This document shows, one piece after another, positions 28,117-37,541 of a stretch of DNA of 37,541 bases (positions within the stretch are counted from its first letter, which is position 1; each line of letters starts with the position of its first letter). Source of the DNA: Fragilariopsis cylindrus CCMP1102 (lineage: Eukaryota; Bacillariophyta; Bacillariophyceae; Bacillariales; Bacillariaceae); NCBI GenBank assembly GCA_900095095.1, contig FMBT01000607.1, positions 1 to 37,541 of the forward strand, given 5' to 3'. The translations under genes were made by a program, and so were the position numbers. The notes under the pieces were generated by a model. That model worked only from the letters and a program-made list of their open reading frames with translations. It did no database searches and was not told where the DNA came from.

Positions 28117-31053
28117 TCACTCGACACTCGACTCCCCACTGGATACCGTCTTCTTCGTCTTCGTCTTCGTCTTCTTGGTTGTTTTAGTTTCGTTGACAGC
28201 CTTGTCATTGTCATCGTCACTTACAATAACAATAACATCATTATCATCGTCGTTATCATTATTCTTAGCCTTGCTTTTTTTGCTAGTCTTCTTCTTCTTC
28301 TTCTTCTTCTTGATCGTTATTGCATCGTTATTGCTGGTATTGATATTCATATCTTTTTTGTTGATATCATCCTCTTTATTTTTCTTCTTCTGCTTTTTTT
28401 GCTTCCTTTGCTTTATTGTGTGGTCGTCGAAGGTTGCTGTTACTGCTGTCGTCGTCATCGCTGATGAAACTATTACGTCGTTCCGCTGCTGCTCCTGCTG
28501 CTGCTGCACCTGCTTACTTAGTATATGGTCGATATAAGGTTCCTTATTATTTGATGGTTGTGTTGTTGATGATGGTGCCTCGACGTCAACAACAACAGCA
28601 CCACTATTAAAACTATCCTCCATTATTTTTGGCATCGATTCTACTAATACTACTACTCGTTCTTTATCTTCTTCGTGACTGTGATCGCGATCGCTATCGT
28701 GATCATTGTTGCTGTTGCTGTTGCTGTTGCTTTTGTTGCTGTTGCTGTTATCAGTTGAGTCTTGTGCTCCGCTATCGACAGCGAGGATAATGTTGTCTTT
28801 ATTATTGTCATTATCAGTAGAGTTTGAAGGTTTTTGTTTACATTTCTTCACGCAAATGATAATACACTTTCCTACTGTAATATCATATAAATCATTTATA
28901 GATTTACGTACATCAGGTTTAGACATTACCATACCACCACTTATTATACCTTGCAATGAGAAAAATAGTAATCCCAAATTATGTAATAATCCAGATGAAG
29001 GCCGATCAGGTACATAGGCAATATAATACATAATCATACCAGGAAACCATATAAAAAAGAATACTAATATAATTCTCATGAAATATATAACTAATATATT
29101 CAATCGTCCGCCACTACTTCTTGTACGACCAGCGTTATTATTGCTGTTGCTGTTGTTAATGTTTGCTACTGCACGTCCTGTAGTTGCTGCAGCGACGACG
29201 GTGGTGGTATTATTAGAGTTGTTGCTGTTCTTACTGCTGCTTTTCGCACTACTATCAGTTGTTGTATTGCTAGTGCTTGTATTATTGTTACGACTGCTTT
29301 TCATTCGTGATAAGAAACCACTTATTCTTTGGATCTTCGTTCTGCTAGCGCTATTATTACTACTGTGATTGTCGTAGTTGCTGTGACTTTTACTAGTAAC
29401 GTTACGTCGACTACGTCCAATCTGATCATTTGGTAGTAATTTTTGATACCAAATAATAAAACAAATGTATACCAGAAATAATAATGGTATTCCAACAACT
29501 AATATGAAAAATGTTGGTATCGAATAGTTTCGTAGTTGAATGAGTGGTATTGTAGCATTAGTAACAGTTTCACGGGCACTACCAGTAGTAGTAGTAATAT
29601 TGCTGCTACTGCTAATATCATCATCATCAGAGGATGTCCAGTTATGTAATAAAAAATACCATACTATACCAAGTATGATTGCATATATAGATACAATACT
29701 AAATTGAATGGATGCTTTTTTATAACTTGGTGGTGAGTATCGTTGACAATTTTTCGTTCTTCGTAATAATATCATTACCTCACGTGCAATAATAGCATTC
29801 ATATACATATTAATTGTAGCACAGGAACTAATATATCCATCAGTGGATTGATTCCATCCACTATAATCTTTTCCCGTCACAGTCCCTAACAGATATACAT
29901 TAAATATTAAATCTGGTATACTTAAAAATATCAAATATAAATTATAACTGGAATAATCTGGACTACCACTGTTATTTATTCTTGCTCTCTTTTTTCTTCT
30001 GTTATCAATAGTTCTTGTGGAAGACTTATTATTTGTTTCCTTATTATTCTTGTTTCGATACAATGACAGACTTATAGCAACAATTAATAATACCGATATT
30101 ATGGTGGATAATAATGCTACTACAAATTGGGTCCATATTGTTGCTTGGAATGCAGTTGAATTTAAAATAAAACTTCCATTGGAGGATGTGGAATTGGATG
30201 CAACTGAACAACATTCATATTTCACAGTATGTCCAGTATTAATAATAATTTGTGGATATTGATATATATCATTATAACAATTCATATCACTACCCGTCGG
30301 CAAGTTACCAAAATAATTATTATTTGTTATTACAGTACATGATTCACAAAACATATCTTGTACACAATCTGGATTTGGATTAAAAATATTAGAAATCGAA
30401 GCAAATTCGTCATCGATACTAAGTTTTTGGTCACAACATATATAGGATAATGGTATACCAGGTACGTTTGTCATTGCACGTTCATATCGATAATAGGATG
30501 AAGCTTCACACCATGACGTGACATTCCATGCATTTTCTTTTGTCTCATCTAAATATTGTGAATTTTCACAATGTCTTGTTGGTGGTTCTTCTACTTCGGT
30601 ATAAGAAGACGCGTTGTCAGCATCAACATTATTATTATTATCGTTGTCCTCGTCAGGCTGCTCAGGAGGAGGACAACATGTATAATATTTCAAGTTAGAA
30701 TCTTGATTCGTCGTAGATGATGATGATGTAACAGTAACATATGTGCCGTCGTTTAGAACTTCCACTCCAGTGTAATTATCAGCACATATAAATGGAAACA
30801 TTGTATTTGGTCCAAGTCCATAACAATTAAATATGAGATCATCACCTTTGGTGCTGCTGCTACTGCTACTACTACTACTAGTAGTAGTAGCTAGTGGTTG
30901 CTTCAATCCTGTGGATAAACATTTACTTTCATCACATGTTGATACAAATAATATTGGCTTCGTTCTGTAATCCGTTGTGTCAGAATAAGCTGTTGCAGGT
31001 GTTGGAGCAGGTGGTGTACTAATTATAGTCGGTAAATAATCATCATCCGTCAT
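28117..31053 (-). CDS. Seven-helix receptor-like membrane protein
   Basis: The frame is open further upstream to 31353, but the extra 100 residues are simple-sequence translation. I prefer the ATG at 31053 (MTDDDYLPTI), giving 978 residues. The N-terminal ~300 residues have several Cys and N-glycosylation sites and should be outside the cell. Seven hydrophobic helices follow, in this numbering at about 305-330, 369-392, 413-430, 445-467, 511-535, 649-677 and 690-710. Between helices 5 and 6 is a long loop of about 110 residues rich in Ser/Asn/Thr. The last ~260 residues are a low-complexity cytosolic tail with Asn/Ser, Gln and Lys runs. The layout fits the diverse GPCR-like proteins of diatoms; no DRY or NPxxY motif is clear, so the class and ligand are unknown. 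The frame is intact despite many repeats. Confidence 0.75.
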   Translation of the reverse strand: MTDDDYLPTIISTPPAPTPATAYSDTTDYRTKPILFVSTCDESKCLSTGLKQPLATTTSSSSSSSSSTKGDDLIFNCYGLGPNTMFPFICADNYTGVEVLNDGTYVTVTSSSSTTNQDSNLKYYTCCPPPEQPDEDNDNNNNVDADNASSYTEVEEPPTRHCENSQYLDETKENAWNVTSWCEASSYYRYERAMTNVPGIPLSYICCDQKLSIDDEFASISNIFNPNPDCVQDMFCESCTVITNNNYFGNLPTGSDMNCYNDIYQYPQIIINTGHTVKYECCSVASNSTSSNGSFILNSTAFQATIWTQFVVALLSTIISVLLIVAISLSLYRNKNNKETNNKSSTRTIDNRRKKRARINNSGSPDYSSYNLYLIFLSIPDLIFNVYLLGTVTGKDYSGWNQSTDGYISSCATINMYMNAIIAREVMILLRRTKNCQRYSPPSYKKASIQFSIVSIYAIILGIVWYFLLHNWTSSDDDDISSSSNITTTTGSARETVTNATIPLIQLRNYSIPTFFILVVGIPLLFLVYICFIIWYQKLLPNDQIGRSRRNVTSKSHSNYDNHSSNNSASRTKIQRISGFLSRMKSSRNNNTSTSNTTTDSSAKSSSKNSNNSNNTTTVVAAATTGRAVANINNSNSNNNAGRTRSSGGRLNILVIYFMRIILVFFFIWFPGMIMYYIAYVPDRPSSGLLHNLGLLFFSLQGIISGGMVMSKPDVRKSINDLYDITVGKCIIICVKKCKQKPSNSTDNDNNKDNIILAVDSGAQDSTDNSNSNKSNSNSNSNNDHDSDRDHSHEEDKERVVVLVESMPKIMEDSFNSGAVVVDVEAPSSTTQPSNNKEPYIDHILSKQVQQQQEQQRNDVIVSSAMTTTAVTATFDDHTIKQRKQKKQKKKNKEDDINKKDMNINTSNNDAITIKKKKKKKKTSKKSKAKNNDNDDDNDVIVIVSDDDNDKAVNETKTTKKTKTKTKKTVSSGESSVE

Positions 31054-31353
31054 ATTCTTTATTATTGGCTGCTTAGTGCTTCCCTGCTTGCTTCCTTGCT
31101 TATTAATCCCTTCTTGCTTGCTGTTGTTTTGGTCGGTCGCCTTTTTATTATTATTGTAAGACAGATATCGAGAGAGTCGCTGTGTTTGTATATCTGTGCG
31201 TATGTATGTGTACGTGTGTGGGTATGGGTGTGGGTGTGTATGTTCCTCTACTGTAGTCTGTTTCCTCTCGATTTTGATTTTGATTCTTATTTGTATTTTA
31301 CGACGAGTTGATTTGATTCTATTTTTATTCTTCTTCGTCGCGTTTGTGGTCAC

Positions 31354-32249
31354 TACTGCGTTCGATGTGTGATGCTAGTGTTCGTTTACAGTGTACAATA
31401 GTCCTGCCTCTTTGGTTGAGTTCAATAATGATACATACATACAGGAAGTGAAGTGAAGTAAAGTGATCTAAACTGATCTACTGTATGTGTGAAAGCGAGA
31501 AAGAAGAGAGAGAAAGAACTTCATAGAATTCTATCGGCTTATTATTGCCCTTTTTGTTCACAAGTTCTTCGCAAAATATAAGCTTCAATCTTGTAAAATA
31601 TAAATTAGCTAAAGTATTATAAAAATGTACGATTGAATTCGTGGTATCTTTCAACGACGAAATTTGCAAGGAGGATGAGGGAAACTTGTGACTTTAACCT
31701 CTATTTCCTTTTACAGACCCTAAATTTTCAGACGATAGAGCAGTTGAAGTTAGCGTTGCACGGAGGAAGTACTGTACGGTGCGTATTTTGATGTCAAAAG
31801 TTCAATAGCTAGAGCAGTAAAGCGCTGATGATTTTATTAAGCCTCGTCTTGCAGTTTGACGATCATACCGGTAGGCTGAATGAATCGTTGTACTGTTTAC
31901 CGTACGTACAGTACAACGAATTTAACGCGACGCGCGCATCCCGGCGTATTAATATTATTATAACACCCTTGCGTTTGCTTCGCCGACATCACCATTGCAT
32001 CTTCTCTCATCGCGTTTCTTTTGGCTTCCTTTTTTTGTTGTACATTGTACGTTTTGAAGTAACGTTACTTCATAAAATATATCATAATATCATATTTTCA
32101 TTATCGTCGATTTTAGTGATTATTGTCATTCGCATCGTTGGCGCATTGCTTCACTGAATCCACCGTATCAGCCAATTACTGGTACTGCGTATCAGTATCA
32201 GTATCAGTTTAGTCAAACATAAATCGATTGATCGGTCTCTCAAAATAAA
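31354..32249. other. Intergenic between two divergent genes
   Basis: This lies between the minus-strand receptor gene and the plus-strand acyltransferase gene, so it should hold both promoters. It includes the MITE remnant listed next and several TACTGTAC-like sites (31771, 31888, 31905). No gene is supported. The 109-codon frame at 31828-32157 has no recognisable features. Confidence 0.5.
31655..31769. mobile_element. Truncated copy of the Stowaway-like MITE
   Basis: The stretch starting AATTTGCAAGGAGGATGAGG (31661) and GAAACTTGTGACTTTAACC is nearly identical to the interior of the element at 17019-17240. It then has CTAAATTTTCA and ends ACGGAGGAAG (31760-31769) followed by TA. The end GCGTTGCACGGAGGAAG matches the left end of the first copy in reverse, so the two ends of the family are close. 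The left inverted repeat is not recognisable. Confidence 0.75.
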
Positions 32250-33940
32250 ATGGAATCCTACGCGACTACTACAACAACTAAGGCGACGAAGAAGAAAAAG
32301 TCATCTTCATCGTCGTCGTCATCATCATCATCATCATCTAAAACGACAACATTTTATAAATTTTGTGCAGCCGAATTACCAGATGAATTATTTCAGAATG
32401 AAATTGATGTCAAAAAATGGATTGGAACTTATAAAATTGAAGACAATGATAATGAGAATGACGACACGCTACCACCATGGATGACAACAACATCGTCGAG
32501 AAATGGTTTTGATTCCAGTACGTTAAATACAGTTCTACCGTTCAAAGATAAAATGGTGGATTATGAACGTTGTGTTGGTATATCATTATATATGATTGGT
32601 AATGTAGCACCATTTTTAATTCCATTATTACTATTAATTTGGTGTATTACTTACCAACAATTATTGAAAAATGTTGTTCAATATTTAATCCAATTTTTGG
32701 TTCTGTATCAAGGTACATTATTTTTGATAGAACGCTTTTGGTTTGTACCCTATTTTTTGAAAAAATATAATTTTGATCATACTGATCACAAGAATAGTCC
32801 AAAACAGTCCCAATATTTATTTACCGAACGGAATACCACTAAATATTGTTCCTTATCCTATGTCTGGCCATCCAGTATCCATCGTCCGGTATTAGAACAT
32901 ACCAATGTGATATACTGTTTAATACCACATGGATTAGCACCCTATGGTATAGTTGGATATCCCTATTGGTCTAAGATATGGAATGATAAATTATGTTCCT
33001 GGACCTGTGCCCCTATTTTATTACGTTTACCACTGATTGGTTCTTATATGAAATCCATTGGATACATACCCGCAAAATCAAAATATATATTAGATGCATT
33101 GACTAAAAAAGATGTGAATGTTGGTATTATATTAGATGGTATTGATGGTATGTTTCATTCCACCAGTAATGATGAAGTGGGTGCTATATTAAAACGAAAA
33201 GGTATAATTAAAATTGCATTAAAAGCTGGGGTACCAATCATTCCATGGTAAGTGTAGTGTCTCTTTTTCCTTTGATTTGTTTTCTTTGGTTTTGTCTTGG
33301 TTCTACGCTGTTACTGTTTTGTTTTGATATGAACGGTCGTTGTTTGTTCGCATAAGATGTCGGTCGTCACTGTTCGTTATTCGCATCTTCAAAACAGCTC
33401 GCTGTCGTTGTTCGCTGTAGCTGTAGCTGTAGCTTGTTTCGTTTCGGACCCTGATTGTCGTGCATACCATTATATCTGACCGTTGGTATCTGAGGTCGCT
33501 CGTTTTCTCACAACATGGATATATACTTTCCTTCTTTCTCTTCTTTACTTCTTTTCATTTTCATCTTCTTTTATTCTATCTATAGTTATGGATTTGGTCA
33601 TACACAATTGTATGATATATATGTGGATCCATTTGGCATATTACAATACTTCAGTAAAAAATTAAAGTTGAGTCTAACACCATTCTTTGGCCGGTATGGT
33701 TGGTTTATGGGACCACCCAAACGCAACGTTGCTGTTACTGTTTGTTTAGGTGAACCAATTTATCCACCATCCTCATCAAATGATAAGAATAAGAATAATA
33801 GTGATATTATAACACAAGATCAAATTGATTTATATCATACAAAACTACTGGATGGATTTACTACTGTATTTGAAACACATAAATCTGGATACTATGGAAA
33901 TACTGCTGCTGAAAGTAAGAGACTAGTTTTTGTGGAATGA
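32250..33940 (+). CDS. DGAT2-family acyltransferase, two exons
   Basis: Exon 1 (32250-33247) starts MESYATTTTTKATKKKKSS, with a Ser run. A hydrophobic pair follows at about residues 110-160 (ISLYMIGNVAPFLIPLLLLI), then VIYCLIPHGLAPYG with the His-Gly acyltransferase motif at about 225-228, and LLRLPLIGSYMKSIGYIPA and LDGIDGMFHS. The donor is GTAAGTG at 33248 and the intron ends at 33585 (ATCTATAG, 338 bases). Exon 2 (33586-33940) gives CYGFGHTQLYDIYVDPFGIL and RNVAVTVCLGEPI, the usual end of diacylglycerol acyltransferase type 2 proteins. The total is 450 residues. The likely role is the last step of triacylglycerol synthesis at the endoplasmic reticulum; wax or monoacylglycerol acyltransferase activity is possible. 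The family's HPHG or EPHG is IPHG here. Confidence 0.8.
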
Positions 33941-34477
33941 ATACAGTTCTACTGTACCGCAGCCAGTTAGTCAGTCAGTCAGTTGTGCAAACTAGCATGA
34001 TTAAAAAGGAAGTAAGAATCATGAACAAATTTAGAATAAAATAAAACCACACACACACAAACAAAACACACACCTCTTTACGTACTACTGCAACAGTAGC
34101 CAGCTTAAAAAAAACATTCTGTTCTATTCTAACTAAAATTCAATACAGTACACTCGGAATGTATATTTTATATTTTCATCCTAGCGTTACTGCAGTTACA
34201 GTAGTACAAAATGTAAAGAAAAATATTTCATTCTTCAACGACTCGAATCGACTCTCGACTGATTGATTCGATTCGACTCGACTATCCATTTCCGCCTAAG
34301 AAACGATAGCTTTCACGAAATAATAACATTACTTTCACGAATTGAGAGCGCGCACCTCCTTTTTTGCGCGAAAATATGTGTAAGGATTTTTTTCGATGTT
34401 TTCTTCATGTAAAACAAACTCATTAAAACAACTTGTAGACAAACACAAATAATAAAGACGAAACACAACACAATACA
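33941..34477. other. Intergenic, no gene recognised
   Basis: This lies between the acyltransferase and the recombinase. It holds a CAGT run (33968-33982), an ACAC-rich tract (about 34045-34075) and a TCGACT/GATTC-rich stretch (34240-34283). No inverted repeat or other boundary of the downstream recombinase element was found. Confidence 0.5.
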
Positions 34478-37090
34478 ATGCAATCGTATAGAAACAGAAG
34501 ACCCCGTCTCACTGCTGAAAGCCGTGCCAACTATCAAGCTCTTGTTAGTCGATGTGCTGCTACTACTGCTACTACTGCTACTACTGCTACTACTGCTTCT
34601 TCTCCTCCTCCTCCTCCTCCTCCTCCTCCTATTAATGTTGGGACTGTTCGGACTCTATGTAGTCGCACTCTTATTCGCCCACAAGGAAGGGATACAACTG
34701 CAATCAAGTTTTACAATGCTTTGAAGGAATTCGAAGCTACTATTGATAATCCTATCAAGAACTTTGAAGACTTGATGTTATCAGACATCCAGAATGATGT
34801 TGTTGTTTTCATTCTGACAACACATGCATATCGTATTATAAACCAAGGCATGATTCCACATGGCTGGTATAAATTAAATGGTTGGAATCAGGCTAATCCA
34901 AAGGCGCTGCAAGTGGATTCTTTAATGAAAATGGTTGAGCCTTTGTATTCAATTCTAAAGGATTGCTTTCCATCTCATCCTTTCTTAACCAATAATCCTA
35001 TGAACCCACCAGCTTGGTGGATTGGAATTAAAGCGAATCTAACGAAAGGTCTAACAAAACAACGGCAAAAAGGTGAGGATGAAGAATTTGATCCGAAAAC
35101 AGCTAGTCTTTACATTGTTAACCGGCGGCATCCTATGTTGGTAAAAGAAAAGCTTGGTCATATGCATTATTTGAAAGATACTGATATTTATCATATAGCA
35201 AAGAAATTGATGAGTGCATCAAGACTACAAGGATGTGATAATATGTTACATCGAGCACAGATTGTGATCAGTGCATTTGCTGTTAGTAGAGGTGGGGAAA
35301 TTAAGTGGTCAAGATTTTCATTCTGGTCATATGATACTCGATTTGAAGTTGTTGATATAGGATGGACAGAGATTAAAACAGGTAATTTCTATTCAATGCC
35401 AATGATTAATTTTTCAAATCCTAATTTTTTTGAAGTAGATCCAATACATGCATTTGCAAGTGCTTGTATGGCAAATCTTAATATATTGAATCGTTATGGA
35501 AATGATAATCTTGATTTTGTTTGGCAAGATCTGCACAATATAGCAGATGCAAGTGTTTGTGGTCGTTTTAGGCATATCATCAGGGCATGCCTTCCTGATG
35601 ATATGCCAAAGGAAGTAAAGTTAAGATACATGCCAAAATCATGGAGACGAGGTGGTATAACAAGATTAGCACATCAGAAGGATCTTCCATTTATTAATAA
35701 AGTCTCTCTTTCTGGTCACAAGAGTGGTTCTCATTTTGAGACTTATGTTGATGCTACTACAATCGGTCTCTCATTGCCAGCAGTGATGACATTGGCTGAG
35801 TACGAGAATATTCATTCTATTCCAATACCACCTACCTTTGATTCTGTTACTGGTATTAATAAAATCTCACAAGCAATGAAAATTAGGATAGTAACCCGGC
35901 TACTACCAACCAATTTAAATGATTGGCAGCCTCTTGGTCGTTTGTTTCCAGTTTTAGAAACGATGGCAGCAACAATTATTATGTCCTACAACAAAATGAG
36001 AGCTAGATACCTCTCTTCAAATCCAATTGTCTTTAAACTAGAGGAGTTATTTATTAACGATCCAAGTTTATCACTACCTTTACTAAGAATTATGTCATTA
36101 GATATAAGAACCGGTTTTGTTAATGACAATATTCCACATAAACAAATTAAAGGAGATGATATATCAAAAATTATTGATGTTGTCAACCATGGTAGTGCAT
36201 CCCATGCACAGATGCGAAATCAATTGGTATCTCTGGTTTCGTTGGTAGAAAATCTTAATATCAAACTCGATTCAATACAAGAAGGTTGTAGTGTACAAGA
36301 TAACATACAACAGCCACAGTATATTCCACCTTCATCAAGAAAGCGAGCAAGACACAACAATAACACCCAGATTGAATGTGATAGTAATAATAATGATAAC
36401 GATAATGATAGTAATAGTAATGTTAATGATAACAATGATAACGATAATAATGACAACAATGATAATGATAACAATAATGATAACAATAATGATAGTAATA
36501 TTAATACATCGGCAACAAAAAACAGTAGTCTTGGTCGTTTATTATTGACTAATGTTTTACGAAATACACCTTTGACAAAACAGAAAATGTCTGGTATAAC
36601 ATTACAACAATTAGTGAAGCAACTACATGACAGCAATTTAATCAAGCGACATGTTACTTCTAACTGTACATTTATGAACAATATCTTGGACCAAAGTTAC
36701 CTGACTACTCAAGAAAAAGGACCCTATAATTGTGCACTTGAGACTGTATTTGTATCATGTAATAAAATACAATTACAACAACTGCGAAAAGTAATTGATA
36801 CTCCTGATATTAGTCATGTAATTAAAGATATCATGAATCAAACCAACACTTTTTTGTTCAATTTAGAGATGGAAGCTGGTTTAGTTAAAGTTTCAAGTAG
36901 AAAGAAAAGACAATTTCAAGATAAAATTGGTGGCTTTGGTAAACGGGCCTTGAACTGGAAAAAAAGTAAATACTATGGTCCAAATTTAGCAGCAAGTAGT
37001 TGGAAGGAGAAACATATGTGGGTCTGCTGTGATGAACGTGGTATTCTAATGCCTTCCCATGATAATAGAGAGATTCGGGATGTAGTATAA
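34478..37090 (+). CDS. Tyrosine recombinase, Crypton-like
   Basis: An intact 870-residue frame. After a Thr/Ala and Pro run (residues 28-53), an alpha-helical core-binding part precedes a catalytic domain with all expected positions in order: Arg271 in AVSRGGEIKW, Lys300 in TEIKTGNF, Lys387-x-x-Arg390 in MPKSWRRGGITRL (Lys in place of the more usual His), His414 in SLSGHKSGSHFETYV and nucleophile Tyr423, nine residues after His414. A C-terminal extension of about 440 residues follows, with an Asp/Asn run near 630-690. Its end, ALNWKKSKYYGPNLAASSWK, is conserved-looking and may bind DNA. There is no reverse transcriptase nearby, which argues against DIRS or Ngaro elements and for a Crypton-type DNA transposon. 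The size is larger than the simple Cryptons I know. It may still be active, since no stop or frameshift interrupts it. Confidence 0.8.
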   Translation: MQSYRNRRPRLTAESRANYQALVSRCAATTATTATTATTASSPPPPPPPPPINVGTVRTLCSRTLIRPQGRDTTAIKFYNALKEFEATIDNPIKNFEDLMLSDIQNDVVVFILTTHAYRIINQGMIPHGWYKLNGWNQANPKALQVDSLMKMVEPLYSILKDCFPSHPFLTNNPMNPPAWWIGIKANLTKGLTKQRQKGEDEEFDPKTASLYIVNRRHPMLVKEKLGHMHYLKDTDIYHIAKKLMSASRLQGCDNMLHRAQIVISAFAVSRGGEIKWSRFSFWSYDTRFEVVDIGWTEIKTGNFYSMPMINFSNPNFFEVDPIHAFASACMANLNILNRYGNDNLDFVWQDLHNIADASVCGRFRHIIRACLPDDMPKEVKLRYMPKSWRRGGITRLAHQKDLPFINKVSLSGHKSGSHFETYVDATTIGLSLPAVMTLAEYENIHSIPIPPTFDSVTGINKISQAMKIRIVTRLLPTNLNDWQPLGRLFPVLETMAATIIMSYNKMRARYLSSNPIVFKLEELFINDPSLSLPLLRIMSLDIRTGFVNDNIPHKQIKGDDISKIIDVVNHGSASHAQMRNQLVSLVSLVENLNIKLDSIQEGCSVQDNIQQPQYIPPSSRKRARHNNNTQIECDSNNNDNDNDSNSNVNDNNDNDNNDNNDNDNNNDNNNDSNINTSATKNSSLGRLLLTNVLRNTPLTKQKMSGITLQQLVKQLHDSNLIKRHVTSNCTFMNNILDQSYLTTQEKGPYNCALETVFVSCNKIQLQQLRKVIDTPDISHVIKDIMNQTNTFLFNLEMEAGLVKVSSRKKRQFQDKIGGFGKRALNWKKSKYYGPNLAASSWKEKHMWVCCDERGILMPSHDNREIRDVV

Positions 37091-37128
37091 TAAATGAATA
37101 ATATAATCAACAGTAATATCAATAATGG

Positions 37129-37504
37129 TACGATTGTTACTAGTAGTACTACTAGTTGTACAATCCTTAGTACTACTTAAATAATTGGTGGGAAGTGTGT
37201 TGTATTGTGTTGTATTGTGTTGTATTGTGTTGTGTTGTGTTGTGTTGTATTGTGTTGTATTGTGTTGTGTTTCGTTTCGTTTCATTTCGTTTCGTTTACT
37301 ACTAGTTGTACCACCATTACTACTACTACTACTAGTTGTACGATTGTTACTAGTAGTACTACTAGTTGTACAATCGTTAGTACTACTAAGATAATTGGTG
37401 GGAAGTGTGTTGTATTGTGTTGTATTGTGTTGTATTGTATTGTGTTGTGTTGTATTGTGTTGTGTTGTGTTGTGTTTCGTTTCGTTTCATTTCGTTTCAC
37501 ATTT
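37129..37504. repeat. ~210-bp direct repeat with GTTGTATT runs
   Basis: Two copies (from about 37129 and 37339) each contain CGATTGTTACTAGTAGTACT, TTGTACAATC, TAATTGGTGGGAAGTGTGTT, a run of GTTGTATT/GTTGT units and a TTTCGTTTCGTTTCATTTCG end. The first part is close to palindromic around TACTAGTAGTACTACTAGT. The array starts about 40 bases after the recombinase stop codon. Confidence 0.85.
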
Positions 37505-37541
37505 ATTTCGAAAACATAAGAAAACATACATAATTGTAATG

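Noticed and set aside
28073-28537. 154-codon plus-strand hydrophobic frame
   Set aside because: It is the antisense of the Lys/Asp-rich tail of the receptor gene.
31054-31353. 100-residue N-terminal extension of the receptor
   Set aside because: It encodes simple-sequence Lys/Arg/Ile and Pro/His/Tyr runs and would place a highly basic segment before the outside domain; the ATG at 31053 is more plausible.

Overview
The window looks like nuclear DNA of a diatom (stramenopile alga), probably a pennate species; this placement is an inference. It rests on the mix of protein types: a membrane-anchored plant-like LRR protein, a BspA-type surface protein with a PTASPSSEPS stalk, and a thioredoxin-fold protein with 'ELFAISGIRAQYPQFF'. 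Short GT-AG introns and extreme runs of Asn, Gln, Ser, Thr, Asp and Lys coded by triplet repeats also fit. There are no operons, Shine-Dalgarno sites or recognisable tRNA/rRNA genes.

Layout. (1) 1-2288, plus: a single-pass membrane LRR protein, 5' end cut by the window edge and frame-broken near base 199. (2) 3282-3692, plus: a decayed copy of the mitochondrial ATP synthase OSCP/delta subunit. (3) 4694-7555, minus: a secreted adhesin-like protein made of 11 BspA repeats, a Pro/Ser stalk and a Gly-Gly repeat head. (4) 7556-9607: noncoding, with two tandem arrays. (5) 9608-16516, minus: one very large low-complexity gene, now split into several frames, carrying SPWA and VKDR motifs and a C-terminal SH3BGRL/glutaredoxin-like domain. 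(6) 17019-17240: a 222-bp Stowaway-like MITE with a second, truncated copy at 31655-31769. (7) 17814-19304, minus: a SAM-dependent methyltransferase with polyglutamine insertions. (8) 19305-22854: 3.5 kb with no gene, containing a ~198-bp tandem repeat. (9) 23633-24807, plus: a two-exon secreted or membrane EF-hand protein. (10) 25848-26900, minus: a two-exon small membrane protein resembling the Tim17/22/23 superfamily. (11) 28117-31053, minus: a seven-helix receptor-like protein. (12) 32250-33940, plus: a two-exon DGAT2-family acyltransferase. (13) 34478-37090, plus: a Crypton-like tyrosine recombinase, followed by a ~210-bp direct repeat at the window end.

The genes do not form one pathway. 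The themes are cell-surface proteins (LRR, BspA adhesin, seven-helix receptor, EF-hand protein) and mobile DNA (recombinase, MITEs, tandem repeats). No single new system is proved. The strongest candidates for follow-up are the intact recombinase, the three-part adhesin with its alternating glycosylation pattern, and the giant thioredoxin-tailed repeat protein. Single-base frame breaks recur in several genes, often at homopolymers or simple repeats; they may be sequencing indels, so apparent pseudogenes should be read with that in mind. All coordinates, splice sites and counts were read by eye.
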